Source: Ruminococcus sp. (GTDB lineage Bacteria; Bacillota; Clostridia; Oscillospirales; Ruminococcaceae). From it: a stretch of 19,644 bases of DNA. Location of the stretch: positions 1 to 19,644 of the forward strand of contig JAAVHK010000089.1 of the NCBI GenBank assembly GCA_014799765.1. Direction: 5' to 3'. How positions within the stretch are numbered: the first letter of the stretch is position 1; every line of letters begins with the position of its first letter. Below, in pieces: positions 6,268 through 13,804 of the stretch. The notes under the pieces are model-generated. The model saw nothing but the letters and a program-made list of their open reading frames with translations, searched no databases and had not been told where the DNA came from. The translations under genes were made by a program, and so were the position numbers.

Positions 6268-7830
6268 ATGAAAACAGCAACTCTTGTTATTCTCGCTGTA
6301 TATGTTTTAGTTATGGTGGGAATAGGCTTCTACACTTCACGGCTGACGAAATCAACAGACGATTTCATGTTAGGCGGTAGAAGTGTAGGTGGCTGGCTGA
6401 CAGCCTTTTCCTATGGTACTACTTATTTTTCGGCGGTAGTATTCATAGGCTATGCCGGTCAGTTCGGCTGGATGTATGGCGTATCTGCTTCGTGGGTGGG
6501 AATCGGTAACGCCATTATCGGTAGTCTTATACCGTTCTTCCTTATCGGTAAACGTACCCGTCTTATGTCCAATCACCTCAACGCAAAGACTATGCCGGAA
6601 TTTTTCGAATACCGTTTCAACTCAAAATCACTTAAAACCGCATCTGCCGTTATAGTGTTCATATTCCTGATACCTTATACAGCTTCGGTATATAACGGAC
6701 TGTCAAGACTTTTCGGAATGGTCTTTGATTTCGGTGAGAACGGTTCTACAGTGATAATTATTGCAATGGCTGTACTTTCCGCAATATACGTAATGTTAGG
6801 CGGATATAAGGCAACGGCTCTTAACGATTTCTTTCAGGGAATCATCATGTTAATAGGTATCGCAACGGTTGTAGCACTGACAGTCAAGACAAAAGGCGGT
6901 TTTTCAAGTGCCATAGAACAGCTTTCAGAAATAGCCGATACTGAAAAATTAGGTTCTTTAACAGGTCCTGACCCGATAAATCTTTTAGGTGTTGTTATAC
7001 TTACTTCACTTGGCACGTGGGGACTTCCGCAGATGGTACAGAAATTCTATGCCATCAAAGATGAGCAGGCTATAAAAAAAGGGGCGATAATCTCAACATT
7101 TTTCGCACTGGTAGTCGCCGGAGGTTCTTACTTTATGGGCGGATTTGTACGTCTCTATTGTACTCTTGACCCGAATGAATCCGGAAAGGATTTCATTGAA
7201 ACTGTCAACGGCAAGCCGGTATACGATACTATGGTACCTGCTCTTCTTCAGAAAGCATTACCAAGTGTATTAATAGGACTGGTTGTTGTACTGGTACTTT
7301 CCGCATCATTGTCTACACTTTCTTCACTGGTTCTGACATCAAGTTCCACACTCACAAACGATTTAATAAAACCTCACGTCAAAAATTTTTCCGACAAAAA
7401 GCAGATGACAGTTATGCGTGTATTTATAGCGGTTTTCCTGATTATTTCCGTAATTATTGCCTGTAACAAGAACGCCTCTATTTCAACGCTTATGTCTTAT
7501 TCGTGGGGTGCATTATCCGGAGCATTTTTAGGTCCTTTCCTGTACGGACTTTTCATGAAAAAAGCTACAAAAACTGCCTGCTGGACAAGTTTCTGTACAG
7601 GTATTGGCATAAGTGTTATACATATGCTTCTGTTCAGCATGAATATTTCCGCATTCGACGGCGTGAAACAGTCAGTCATTGATATGGGTCTGAAGATAAA
7701 TCTTCTTTCACCTATTAATGCCGGTGCATTTGCTATGATTATATCGCTTATTATCGTACCGATTGTGAGCAGTTTTACTAAAGCTCCAGACGAAAAAGTT
7801 GTAGAAAATGCATTCAGTGTAATAAAATAA
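6268..7830 (+). CDS. sodium:solute symporter (SSS family)
   Basis: This 520-residue integral membrane protein has about 13 hydrophobic segments, as expected for the LeuT-fold SSS family (PutP, PanF, SGLT relatives). These couple Na+ entry to uptake of proline, pantothenate, sugars or similar solutes. The N-terminal D-D-F-M-L-G-G-R-S-x-G-G-W motif after the first span is the family hallmark. L-V-L-T-S-S-S-T-L-T-N-D-L, at roughly residues 350-362, carries the Ser pair of the Na2 sodium site. The substrate cannot be read from sequence. The ATG at 6268 has GGAG upstream. The gene is a single-gene unit with a perfect promoter and a terminator shared with the convergent GH5 gene. A possible link to sugar uptake comes only from that neighbour. 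Confidence 0.93.
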   Translation: MKTATLVILAVYVLVMVGIGFYTSRLTKSTDDFMLGGRSVGGWLTAFSYGTTYFSAVVFIGYAGQFGWMYGVSASWVGIGNAIIGSLIPFFLIGKRTRLMSNHLNAKTMPEFFEYRFNSKSLKTASAVIVFIFLIPYTASVYNGLSRLFGMVFDFGENGSTVIIIAMAVLSAIYVMLGGYKATALNDFFQGIIMLIGIATVVALTVKTKGGFSSAIEQLSEIADTEKLGSLTGPDPINLLGVVILTSLGTWGLPQMVQKFYAIKDEQAIKKGAIISTFFALVVAGGSYFMGGFVRLYCTLDPNESGKDFIETVNGKPVYDTMVPALLQKALPSVLIGLVVVLVLSASLSTLSSLVLTSSSTLTNDLIKPHVKNFSDKKQMTVMRVFIAVFLIISVIIACNKNASISTLMSYSWGALSGAFLGPFLYGLFMKKATKTACWTSFCTGIGISVIHMLLFSMNISAFDGVKQSVIDMGLKINLLSPINAGAFAMIISLIIVPIVSSFTKAPDEKVVENAFSVIK

Positions 7831-7838
7831 TACAAAAA

Positions 7839-7872
7839 GGCTGTACAGATTTTTCTGTACAGTCTTTGTTTT
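7839..7872. terminator. bidirectional intrinsic terminator
   Basis: The stem has arms 7839-7848 and 7855-7864 (core CTGTACAG, one G-U pair on plus) and a 6-nt loop. On plus it is followed by TTTGTTTTT; on minus by TTTTTG. It ends both the symporter (+) and GH5 (-) transcripts in a 41-nt gap. Confidence 0.85.
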
Positions 7873-8906
7873 TACAGTTTTTCAGCGAGTTTTTTTCTTA
7901 TGTTTTCGTCACTGATATTTATTATGCCGTAGTCTTTTTCCTTGTAATTCCAGTAGGCTCTTCCTATACCGTACTTATCGAAGACTGAACATATATCGGA
8001 AGTCCAGTTTATTTTGGAAGTATCGTCGGCAAGGTCAATAACTCCGTACTCACCACAGTAAAGCGGTATATTACGTGATTCAGCAGTTTCAAGAGCAGGT
8101 CTGAAAAGAGTTTCAAAGAAATCAGGCGATATTTCCGTAAGATTTTCATTATAAATAGCTCCGGCAAGCTGTGGTGAAAGTCGTTTACTTTCTTTTCTGT
8201 ACTCCTCAATGTCCGCCGGATAGCCTATTCTGAAATCCGAGGGCATATTATCAACCCAGTACGCTCCCTGATGCGTAAATATAAGTGGTTCGTAACTATG
8301 GAATGTATATACTACTTTATCGTCCCGTGGGTCAGCGAGTGCCGGAACACTCAATACATTATTGTACATAGTTCCGCCGAATATAATCCACGAATCCGGT
8401 GCAACTGTACGTATTTCACGTATCGTTTTAAGTGCTATGTTGTTCCACGCCTCCGCTACTGACGGTTCTACGATTTCATTCAGTAATTCAAATGCAACGG
8501 TATCATAATATTTTCCGTAACGTGTAGCAATTGTACGCCATAGAGAATAAAAACGCTCCTGAATTTTTTCTTCTTTGTAAAATAAAGTCTTGTCGGTTTT
8601 GTCGAGCGGGTCAAAAGAATACCCGAATGCCTTATGTAAATCAATAATCATATTAAGATTATGTTTTCTGCACCATTCAAGACAGTTATCAAGATAATTA
8701 TAGCCGTCCGGTTTGATTGTACCATCTTCTTCCTCGATTACCGGATAATCAACCGGTATTCTTACATGGTCAAGACCGAGTGAGGAGATATATTCAATAT
8801 CGGATTCTGTGATAAAATTTCTGTAGTGATTTTCGGAAGTATCATCTGCCTGTGAGAGCCAGCCACCGAGATTCACGCCATGCATGAAGCCTTCAAATTT
8901 ACGCAT
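7872..8906 (-). CDS. GH5 family glycoside hydrolase, cytoplasmic
   Basis: This 344-residue (beta/alpha)8 enzyme belongs to the cellulase family GH5, which hydrolyses beta-1,4-glucans or mannans, or their oligosaccharides, with retention. The acid/base Glu is in F-E-L-L-N-E (Glu144) and the nucleophile Glu in Y-C-G-E-Y-G (Glu286). Other GH5 features are G-V-N-L-G-G-W near the start, H-V-R-I-P-V at 47-52, D-L-H near 89-91, F-H-S-Y near 202-205 and A-Y-W-N near 317-320. There is no signal peptide, dockerin or carbohydrate-binding module, so it probably works inside the cell on imported oligosaccharides, unlike the secreted cellulases of this group. AAAGGA precedes the ATG at 8906. It has its own consensus promoter at the end of the kinase gene. 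Substrate is not resolved. Confidence 0.95.
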   Translation of the reverse strand: MRKFEGFMHGVNLGGWLSQADDTSENHYRNFITESDIEYISSLGLDHVRIPVDYPVIEEEDGTIKPDGYNYLDNCLEWCRKHNLNMIIDLHKAFGYSFDPLDKTDKTLFYKEEKIQERFYSLWRTIATRYGKYYDTVAFELLNEIVEPSVAEAWNNIALKTIREIRTVAPDSWIIFGGTMYNNVLSVPALADPRDDKVVYTFHSYEPLIFTHQGAYWVDNMPSDFRIGYPADIEEYRKESKRLSPQLAGAIYNENLTEISPDFFETLFRPALETAESRNIPLYCGEYGVIDLADDTSKINWTSDICSVFDKYGIGRAYWNYKEKDYGIINISDENIRKKLAEKL

Positions 8907-8934
8907 GAAATATCAGTCCTTTCTGATTTTTCTT

Positions 8935-8963
8935 ATTATATCATAATATTTCCGGTTTGTCAA
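8935..8963 (-). promoter_or_regulatory. consensus extended -10 promoter of the GH5 gene
   Basis: Minus strand: TTGACA (8963-8958), 17-nt spacer, TATAAT (8940-8935) with an extended TGA before the -10. The -35 begins 3 nt after the kinase stop, and no hairpin separates them, so read-through from the upstream operon is also possible. Confidence 0.88.
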
Positions 8964-8966
8964 GAT

Positions 8967-9959
8967 TTAAATAGTAACTTTGTAGAATCTTATGGTAAAA
9001 AATGCACCTGATTTATTTTCCGCTTTTATAGTACCGTTCTGACGTGTTATAATCATTCTCGATAATGCAAGACCTATCCCGAAACTGTTCTCATCGGAGT
9101 GTTCACCCTTATAGAAGCGTTCAAAAATATGAGGTAAATCCTTTTCGGATATGCCGTCGCCGGTATCGGATATTATTATTTCCGTATACAGCGGATTGTC
9201 TATGGCTTTTATCGTGATAGTACCGCCTATGTGTGTATGTTCCATGCAGTTTTTTACTATGTTTCCGATTGCCTCGGAAGTCCATGAAATATCGCCGGAA
9301 AAATTTCCGGAAGTGTTTATTATTAACTTCTGTTCACGTAGTTCTATGGGTATAACCAGTGCTGAACATGATTTCTTTATCAGTTCCGAAAGTGATATAT
9401 TTTCCGTATGGAACTGTACCGTTCCGGCATCGAGACGTGATATTTTCAGTAGTGTTGTTATAAGCCAGTCTATACGTGAAAGCATTTCATAGAGTTTATG
9501 CGTTATCGTGAACTTCTTTTCTTCCGATAAATCCGGTTCGGAAAGCATAGTCAGGAGCAGGTTTATTGACGTCAACGGTGTCCGTAACTGGTGTGATATA
9601 TCCGCTATCGAATCCGACAGATATATTTTATCGTCCTGTAGCGACTGCTTCTGATGTCTCAGACGGTTTACCATTTTGTACAGTTCGTTCTGTAGTATGG
9701 CGAGTTCGCCCTCTTCGTACTTTTCAAGCATAACATCATTGTCACTGTGAAGTATTCTGTCTATATCCAATGCCAGTTCCGCAAAAAGTTTATAACGTTT
9801 CTTTACGGAAGCAATATATATAATTATAAATATCACGCATAATACAAGTGTTATGATACCGTATTTTATATCAAGTATGGCAGTAAGTATAGTCGCAAGT
9901 GCCGTAACAATACATTGTATAACAAAAATCCCGTGTACTTCATTATTCCGCATAATCAT
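8967..9959 (-). CDS. intramembrane-sensing histidine kinase
   Basis: This 330-residue sensor kinase has two membrane spans (about residues 10-29 and 35-51) joined by a loop of only about five residues (D-I-K-Y-G). It therefore has no extracellular sensor domain, as in BceS/LiaS-type kinases that read stimuli through a partner transporter or the membrane. A coiled region follows, then the H-box S-H-Q-L-R-T-P-L with phospho-His123. The ATPase domain has N-box N-I-V-K-N-C, G1 D-T-G-D-G-I, F-box F-E-R-F-Y-K-G and G2 G-I-G-L-A-L. Its start overlaps the regulator stop as ATGA, so the pair is translationally coupled. A second in-frame ATG lies 6 nt on. It ends the DUF2262-protease-regulator-kinase operon. 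The signal is unknown; the upstream ABC transporter is the obvious candidate partner. Confidence 0.93.
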   Translation of the reverse strand: MIMRNNEVHGIFVIQCIVTALATILTAILDIKYGIITLVLCVIFIIIYIASVKKRYKLFAELALDIDRILHSDNDVMLEKYEEGELAILQNELYKMVNRLRHQKQSLQDDKIYLSDSIADISHQLRTPLTSINLLLTMLSEPDLSEEKKFTITHKLYEMLSRIDWLITTLLKISRLDAGTVQFHTENISLSELIKKSCSALVIPIELREQKLIINTSGNFSGDISWTSEAIGNIVKNCMEHTHIGGTITIKAIDNPLYTEIIISDTGDGISEKDLPHIFERFYKGEHSDENSFGIGLALSRMIITRQNGTIKAENKSGAFFTIRFYKVTI

Positions 9960-10627
9960 AAGTCAAGCCTGTATCCCATACCACGTACCGTCTTTATTAT
10001 TTCCGGTTTCTGAGGGTCTTTCTCTATTTTTTCACGGAGACGTTTTATATATACGGTCAGCGTATTATCGTTGACAAATTCTCCGGCTACGTCCCATATA
10101 GTTTCAAGCAGACGTGTCCGTGTAAGAACCGTATTTTTATTATTTATGAAAACCAACAATAAACGATATTCCAGTGCCGAAAGAAATAAGTCTTTACCGT
10201 CACGGCTGGCTGTACCTCTTACTGTATCTACTGAAACATCACCGATTTGTGTTATACCGCCGGAATTGCCGGTAAGTCTCAGAATATTCTTTATCCGTGA
10301 GACAAGTTCACGAGGTCGGAACGGTTTTGAAATATAGTCATCTGCACCGAGTTCAAAACCTGTCACTGTACTGTACTCATCTCCGGAAGCCGTAAGGAAA
10401 ATAACCGGTATATTATATTCCGACTTTATAGCGGAGCAGGTTGTGAAACCATTACCGTCGGCAAGCATTATATCCAGTAGTACAAGGTCAAACTGATTTT
10501 CCGAAAGAATTTCAAGGGCTTTTGCCTGTCCGGAAGCGTGTTTAATGTCAAAGCCCTCACGGCGTAGAAATTCCGTAAGATTTTCTATAATATTCTTATC
10601 GTCTTCAACAAGTAGTATTCTGTACAT
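9956..10627 (-). CDS. OmpR/PhoB-family response regulator
   Basis: This 223-residue DNA-binding regulator pairs with the downstream kinase. In the receiver domain (1-120), Glu8, Asp9 and Asp10 form the acidic pocket. Asp52 in L-L-D-I-M is the phosphorylation site, Thr79 lies in F-L-T-A, and Lys101 in S-K-P-F. The C-terminal winged helix (about 125-222) ends in the typical I-K-T-V-R-G-M-G-Y-R-L and binds tandem direct repeats as a dimer. The ATG at 10627 follows AAGGAG, which itself overlaps the protease stop codon, so the gene lies in the protease operon. A GTCAY direct repeat with 11-bp spacing in front of the ABC transporter genes (17221-17236) is a candidate target. Confidence 0.96.
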   Translation of the reverse strand: MYRILLVEDDKNIIENLTEFLRREGFDIKHASGQAKALEILSENQFDLVLLDIMLADGNGFTTCSAIKSEYNIPVIFLTASGDEYSTVTGFELGADDYISKPFRPRELVSRIKNILRLTGNSGGITQIGDVSVDTVRGTASRDGKDLFLSALEYRLLLVFINNKNTVLTRTRLLETIWDVAGEFVNDNTLTVYIKRLREKIEKDPQKPEIIKTVRGMGYRLDL

Positions 10628-10637
10628 AATAAACTCC

Positions 10638-12902
10638 TTAACTGGTTATAGATTCTGACCAGTATTCCTGATTATATATATCTGTGAAACGATACATTAA
10701 TTTTACTTCACCGTCACCGACATCAACGTTACTTATTGTGATGTTTTCCGGAACAGTCATAGTTTCGCCGAGGTAGTAACTGTCCTGATACGAACCGTCA
10801 TAACTGTAGAAATCGCACAGGAAGTCAAGAGTATCGCCGGTATTGATTTCAATTATATTTTTCGGTACTGTATCAGTTTCGCTGTCGACGTAATCTGTGG
10901 ACGCTCCGGCAATATATCCGTCCGGATTTTCGTTATCGAAGACAAGTATTAAATTAACTCTGTCACCATTCAGCATAGCCGGAACATATCCGGAAATCGT
11001 ATAATCTTCACCGATTTCTGTAGTGTCCGTATGATAGTACGCCACCGGCTGACCGTTTATCGCTAACCAGTTTCTGTCAGTATCGGGTATCAGATTGCCG
11101 TTACTGTCGAAATCGTATATATTGTCAAGCCCTAAATCTATATAACCATTGCCGTCATCATAGAACATATTGAGGTCTATTTTATGAACCAGTTCCCATT
11201 GACTTTCCGGCAGTGACATAAAATAACCGTTTTCGTCCTGCTCCCATACAAGATTACTTGAATCAAAGAACTTCTGTGCAACATATTCATTGACATTTTC
11301 CTGTGAAATAGAAGTATCATTCATATAACTGATACTCTTTCCGGCGGAATTTCCCATAAAAGTATTTATAAGACCGCCTATAATATCGACGTTTCCGGCA
11401 GAGACCGTATTACTTACCATTCCGAAAAGCGACGACAACGGCGAATTATTACTACTGTTTGCAACCTGTCCGCTTGTTTCGAGTTTCGCAAACTGTCTTA
11501 TACAGTTACTGTAACTGGAATCCATACCGATATTACTATATATATTACAAGCAGAATCAACATAAGATGTACGCTGATACGGAAAGTATATAGATACTCC
11601 GTAGGCGTTTGTTATACTCGATGATGTACGGTTATATTTAACAGCATCTTTAAGAGCCTTACTTAATTCTGTTGCTTCCGGTGTACCGACGTTTTCTGCA
11701 AAATTAACAAGGTCTATCTGGTCAATTTTTGAACTCTGTGCAAATTCCCTTGTCTTGTAGCGTGCGTCGGAAACACTCTGATAATCGTTATTGACTATCT
11801 TATTGCTTACTGACTGTGCAAAATTATTTAACTTTTCGGGTATCGTATGTGAAAATTCCGCCAAATCGATTACGGAAAGTGTAGTCTTCTGACCTTTACA
11901 CTTCTGGTCACAACGTGTGACAAAATCATCTACTATATTTTTTCCTATATCGACTGTTGACATTGACGTATTACTACCTAATTTACTTAACCAGTCTGTA
12001 TAGTACCAGCCTATACCTGGTTCAGTTTCCTCGGAAGCTATAAGATAATCTGCATAAGGGTCAAGCATGAACGCCGTTTCAGCGGTAGCCATAAGACAAG
12101 CATCAAATCCGATAAAATCGAAAGTTATTCCGCCGTCCCTAAGTGCCTGACTTATTCCGCCTAAGTTCATTGACCCACCGGATTTATATTTTTCGTCGTA
12201 ACCGTAACCGCTTACTGAACCTCCGCCATGGTCCCATAATATCAACTCGTTCCGATTCGCCGGAAAATTACTGCTACAGTATTTTATAAATCCGGAAAGA
12301 GTTTGCGGGTCTGTCATAGATTTTGTACCGTCATCAGTAACAAGGTTTATAAGCTGACCGTTTTTTATCTGATAAATCTGATTCACTGCCGGACTTATTC
12401 CGTTTGAATGCCATTCCGAACAACCACCGGTATATATTATAATGTCGATATTGTTTCCGAGTGTAGCCGATTTCATTTCCTCTATGTCGGAAGATGCCAT
12501 TTTATATTTTGATTCGAGGTCAGTTCCGCACATATAGACCATTATCGTTATTTTGTCCTGATTATTTCCTACTATCTGTGTACGCTTTTCCCTTGAACCG
12601 TTTGCAACAGTATTATCAACATTTGTTTCCGTACTCGCAGAATATCCGGAAGTATCAGGTTTATTGTCGTTATTGCCAAGTAATCCGCCTGCTCCGCCCT
12701 TGAAAAGTAACAGAAGTAACAGTAATAAAGCACTTCCGCCACCTCCGGCAACCGCTTTTTTCGTACCGCCTCCGGAAGATTTTTTACCGGAATAATCCTG
12801 TCCGCCGACGTTTCCAGTGCCGAGACCGTCTCCCCTTTTATGAACGCCTTTTCCGCCGGAAGTTACATTTTTTTCCCTTGAACGAGGTCTTTTCTGTTCC
12901 AT
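10638..12902 (-). CDS. clostripain-family (C11) cysteine protease, membrane-anchored
   Basis: This protein of 754 residues begins with a Lys/Gly/Ser-rich tail (1-56), then an unusual run A-L-L-L-L-L-L-L-L-F near residues 58-67 as the only membrane span. A Gly/Asn/Thr-rich linker and the C11 peptidase domain (about 115-470) follow. The catalytic dyad is visible: His225 in L-W-D-H-G-G-G and Cys269 in G-F-D-A-C-L-M-A. The remaining part, after about residue 540, is predicted beta-rich and Asp/Tyr-rich. C11 enzymes related to clostripain cut after Arg or Lys and may self-process; activity is not shown here. The start is the ATG at 12902, 6 nt after AAGGAG; the frame opens to 12929, but that lies inside the upstream gene. 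It is coupled between a DUF2262 gene and a two-component pair, which suggests an envelope role. Confidence 0.92.
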   Translation of the reverse strand: MEQKRPRSREKNVTSGGKGVHKRGDGLGTGNVGGQDYSGKKSSGGGTKKAVAGGGGSALLLLLLLLFKGGAGGLLGNNDNKPDTSGYSASTETNVDNTVANGSREKRTQIVGNNQDKITIMVYMCGTDLESKYKMASSDIEEMKSATLGNNIDIIIYTGGCSEWHSNGISPAVNQIYQIKNGQLINLVTDDGTKSMTDPQTLSGFIKYCSSNFPANRNELILWDHGGGSVSGYGYDEKYKSGGSMNLGGISQALRDGGITFDFIGFDACLMATAETAFMLDPYADYLIASEETEPGIGWYYTDWLSKLGSNTSMSTVDIGKNIVDDFVTRCDQKCKGQKTTLSVIDLAEFSHTIPEKLNNFAQSVSNKIVNNDYQSVSDARYKTREFAQSSKIDQIDLVNFAENVGTPEATELSKALKDAVKYNRTSSSITNAYGVSIYFPYQRTSYVDSACNIYSNIGMDSSYSNCIRQFAKLETSGQVANSSNNSPLSSLFGMVSNTVSAGNVDIIGGLINTFMGNSAGKSISYMNDTSISQENVNEYVAQKFFDSSNLVWEQDENGYFMSLPESQWELVHKIDLNMFYDDGNGYIDLGLDNIYDFDSNGNLIPDTDRNWLAINGQPVAYYHTDTTEIGEDYTISGYVPAMLNGDRVNLILVFDNENPDGYIAGASTDYVDSETDTVPKNIIEINTGDTLDFLCDFYSYDGSYQDSYYLGETMTVPENITISNVDVGDGEVKLMYRFTDIYNQEYWSESITS

Positions 12903-12912
12903 GAAATTCTCC

Positions 12913-13710
12913 TTAAAAATAAGCTTCATTAAAGCCGGTTCTGATATTTCCGGAAACTATAACAGTATGTCCCCAGAACATATCGTCATCAGCATAATAT
13001 ATATTAAAATTTCCGTCTGCATAAAATGCTATATCATTTATTTCAAGCCTTTCCGCAAACTCTTTTTCCGTAATTTCAACAAAATCATCATCATTTTCTA
13101 CTTCAGAATATTTCCAGTCGTTAGCAAGTTCTATAAGGCTTTCTGATGCGTATTCACGAGCTTTTTTATCCCATTCGTGACGGTTTCTGTAAAATTCCTC
13201 AGCATCAGTAATATTTTCGTCTATATTATTATTGACTGAAAATCCGGCATTTTTTCCGCACCAGTCTACCGTTGTTTCAAACCAATTCAATTCTTTATTA
13301 AGAATAAGCTTTCCCAGTACAGCAGAAATAACGAAAACTTCTTTTCTGTACTCTGTGAGCAGGTCTGTAAGAAAATCATTTTTTTCATTTTCAGAAATTA
13401 TTTCAGTAACATAAATATCATTGTCAGAAGATTTTGACAGTCTGCCCTTTATACGATAAATTTTCTCATTATCGAAAAAACAATCTTCAAAATCTCTATC
13501 GGCGTATATCAAACAACCTTTTATATTACTTTTGCTACCTGTTTCTGTTTCAACGTAACCAAGAATATCAACATTCTTTTCCCAGTAGTCACCACGTTCA
13601 TAGCCGTAATCTTCACTAACGCATATTACTAAAAATTCTTTTTCTTCAGAATGAAAAAGTACATCAATACTTTCCGGAACGTTTTCCATACCTATTCTTT
13701 TTCTTATCAT
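12913..13710 (-). CDS. DUF2262 domain protein
   Basis: This 265-residue soluble acidic protein has no signal peptide or span. The N-terminal half (1-110) is beta-rich. The C-terminal half has L-N-K-E-L-N-W-F-E near residue 137, Y-A-S-E-S-L-I-E-L-A-N-D-W near 187, a T-E-K-E-F-A-E-R-L segment, and M-F-W-G-H-T-V-I-V-S-G-N-I at 244-256. That series matches the DUF2262 family, whose function is unknown but which recurs in polymorphic-toxin and immunity-type neighbourhoods. The ATG at 13710 has AGGAGG upstream. It is the first gene of the protease/two-component operon. Its stop TAA runs straight into the protease ribosome site, so the two are tightly coupled. Confidence 0.85.
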   Translation of the reverse strand: MIRKRIGMENVPESIDVLFHSEEKEFLVICVSEDYGYERGDYWEKNVDILGYVETETGSKSNIKGCLIYADRDFEDCFFDNEKIYRIKGRLSKSSDNDIYVTEIISENEKNDFLTDLLTEYRKEVFVISAVLGKLILNKELNWFETTVDWCGKNAGFSVNNNIDENITDAEEFYRNRHEWDKKAREYASESLIELANDWKYSEVENDDDFVEITEKEFAERLEINDIAFYADGNFNIYYADDDMFWGHTVIVSGNIRTGFNEAYF

Positions 13711-13736
13711 AAATTGCCTCCTGTATTATTTTACCT

Positions 13737-13765
13737 ATTATATCATAAATTTAAGAGACTGTCAA
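13737..13765 (-). promoter_or_regulatory. consensus promoter of the DUF2262-C11-two-component operon
   Basis: Minus strand: TTGACA (13765-13760), 17-nt spacer, TATAAT (13742-13737) with extended TGA. It overlaps the T-run side of the upstream terminator, so this operon is insulated from the ABC operon and should be expressed constitutively. Confidence 0.88.
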
Positions 13766-13766
13766 G

Positions 13767-13798
13767 AAAAAAGGACAGATAATAATATATCTGTCCTT
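13767..13798 (-). terminator. intrinsic terminator of the ABC transporter operon
   Basis: The 11-bp perfect stem (13771-13781 with 13788-13798, core AAGGACAGATA) has a 6-nt loop. On the minus strand it is followed by TTTTTT, six nucleotides after the permease stop. Confidence 0.9.
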
Positions 13799-13804
13799 GA
13801 GGGT

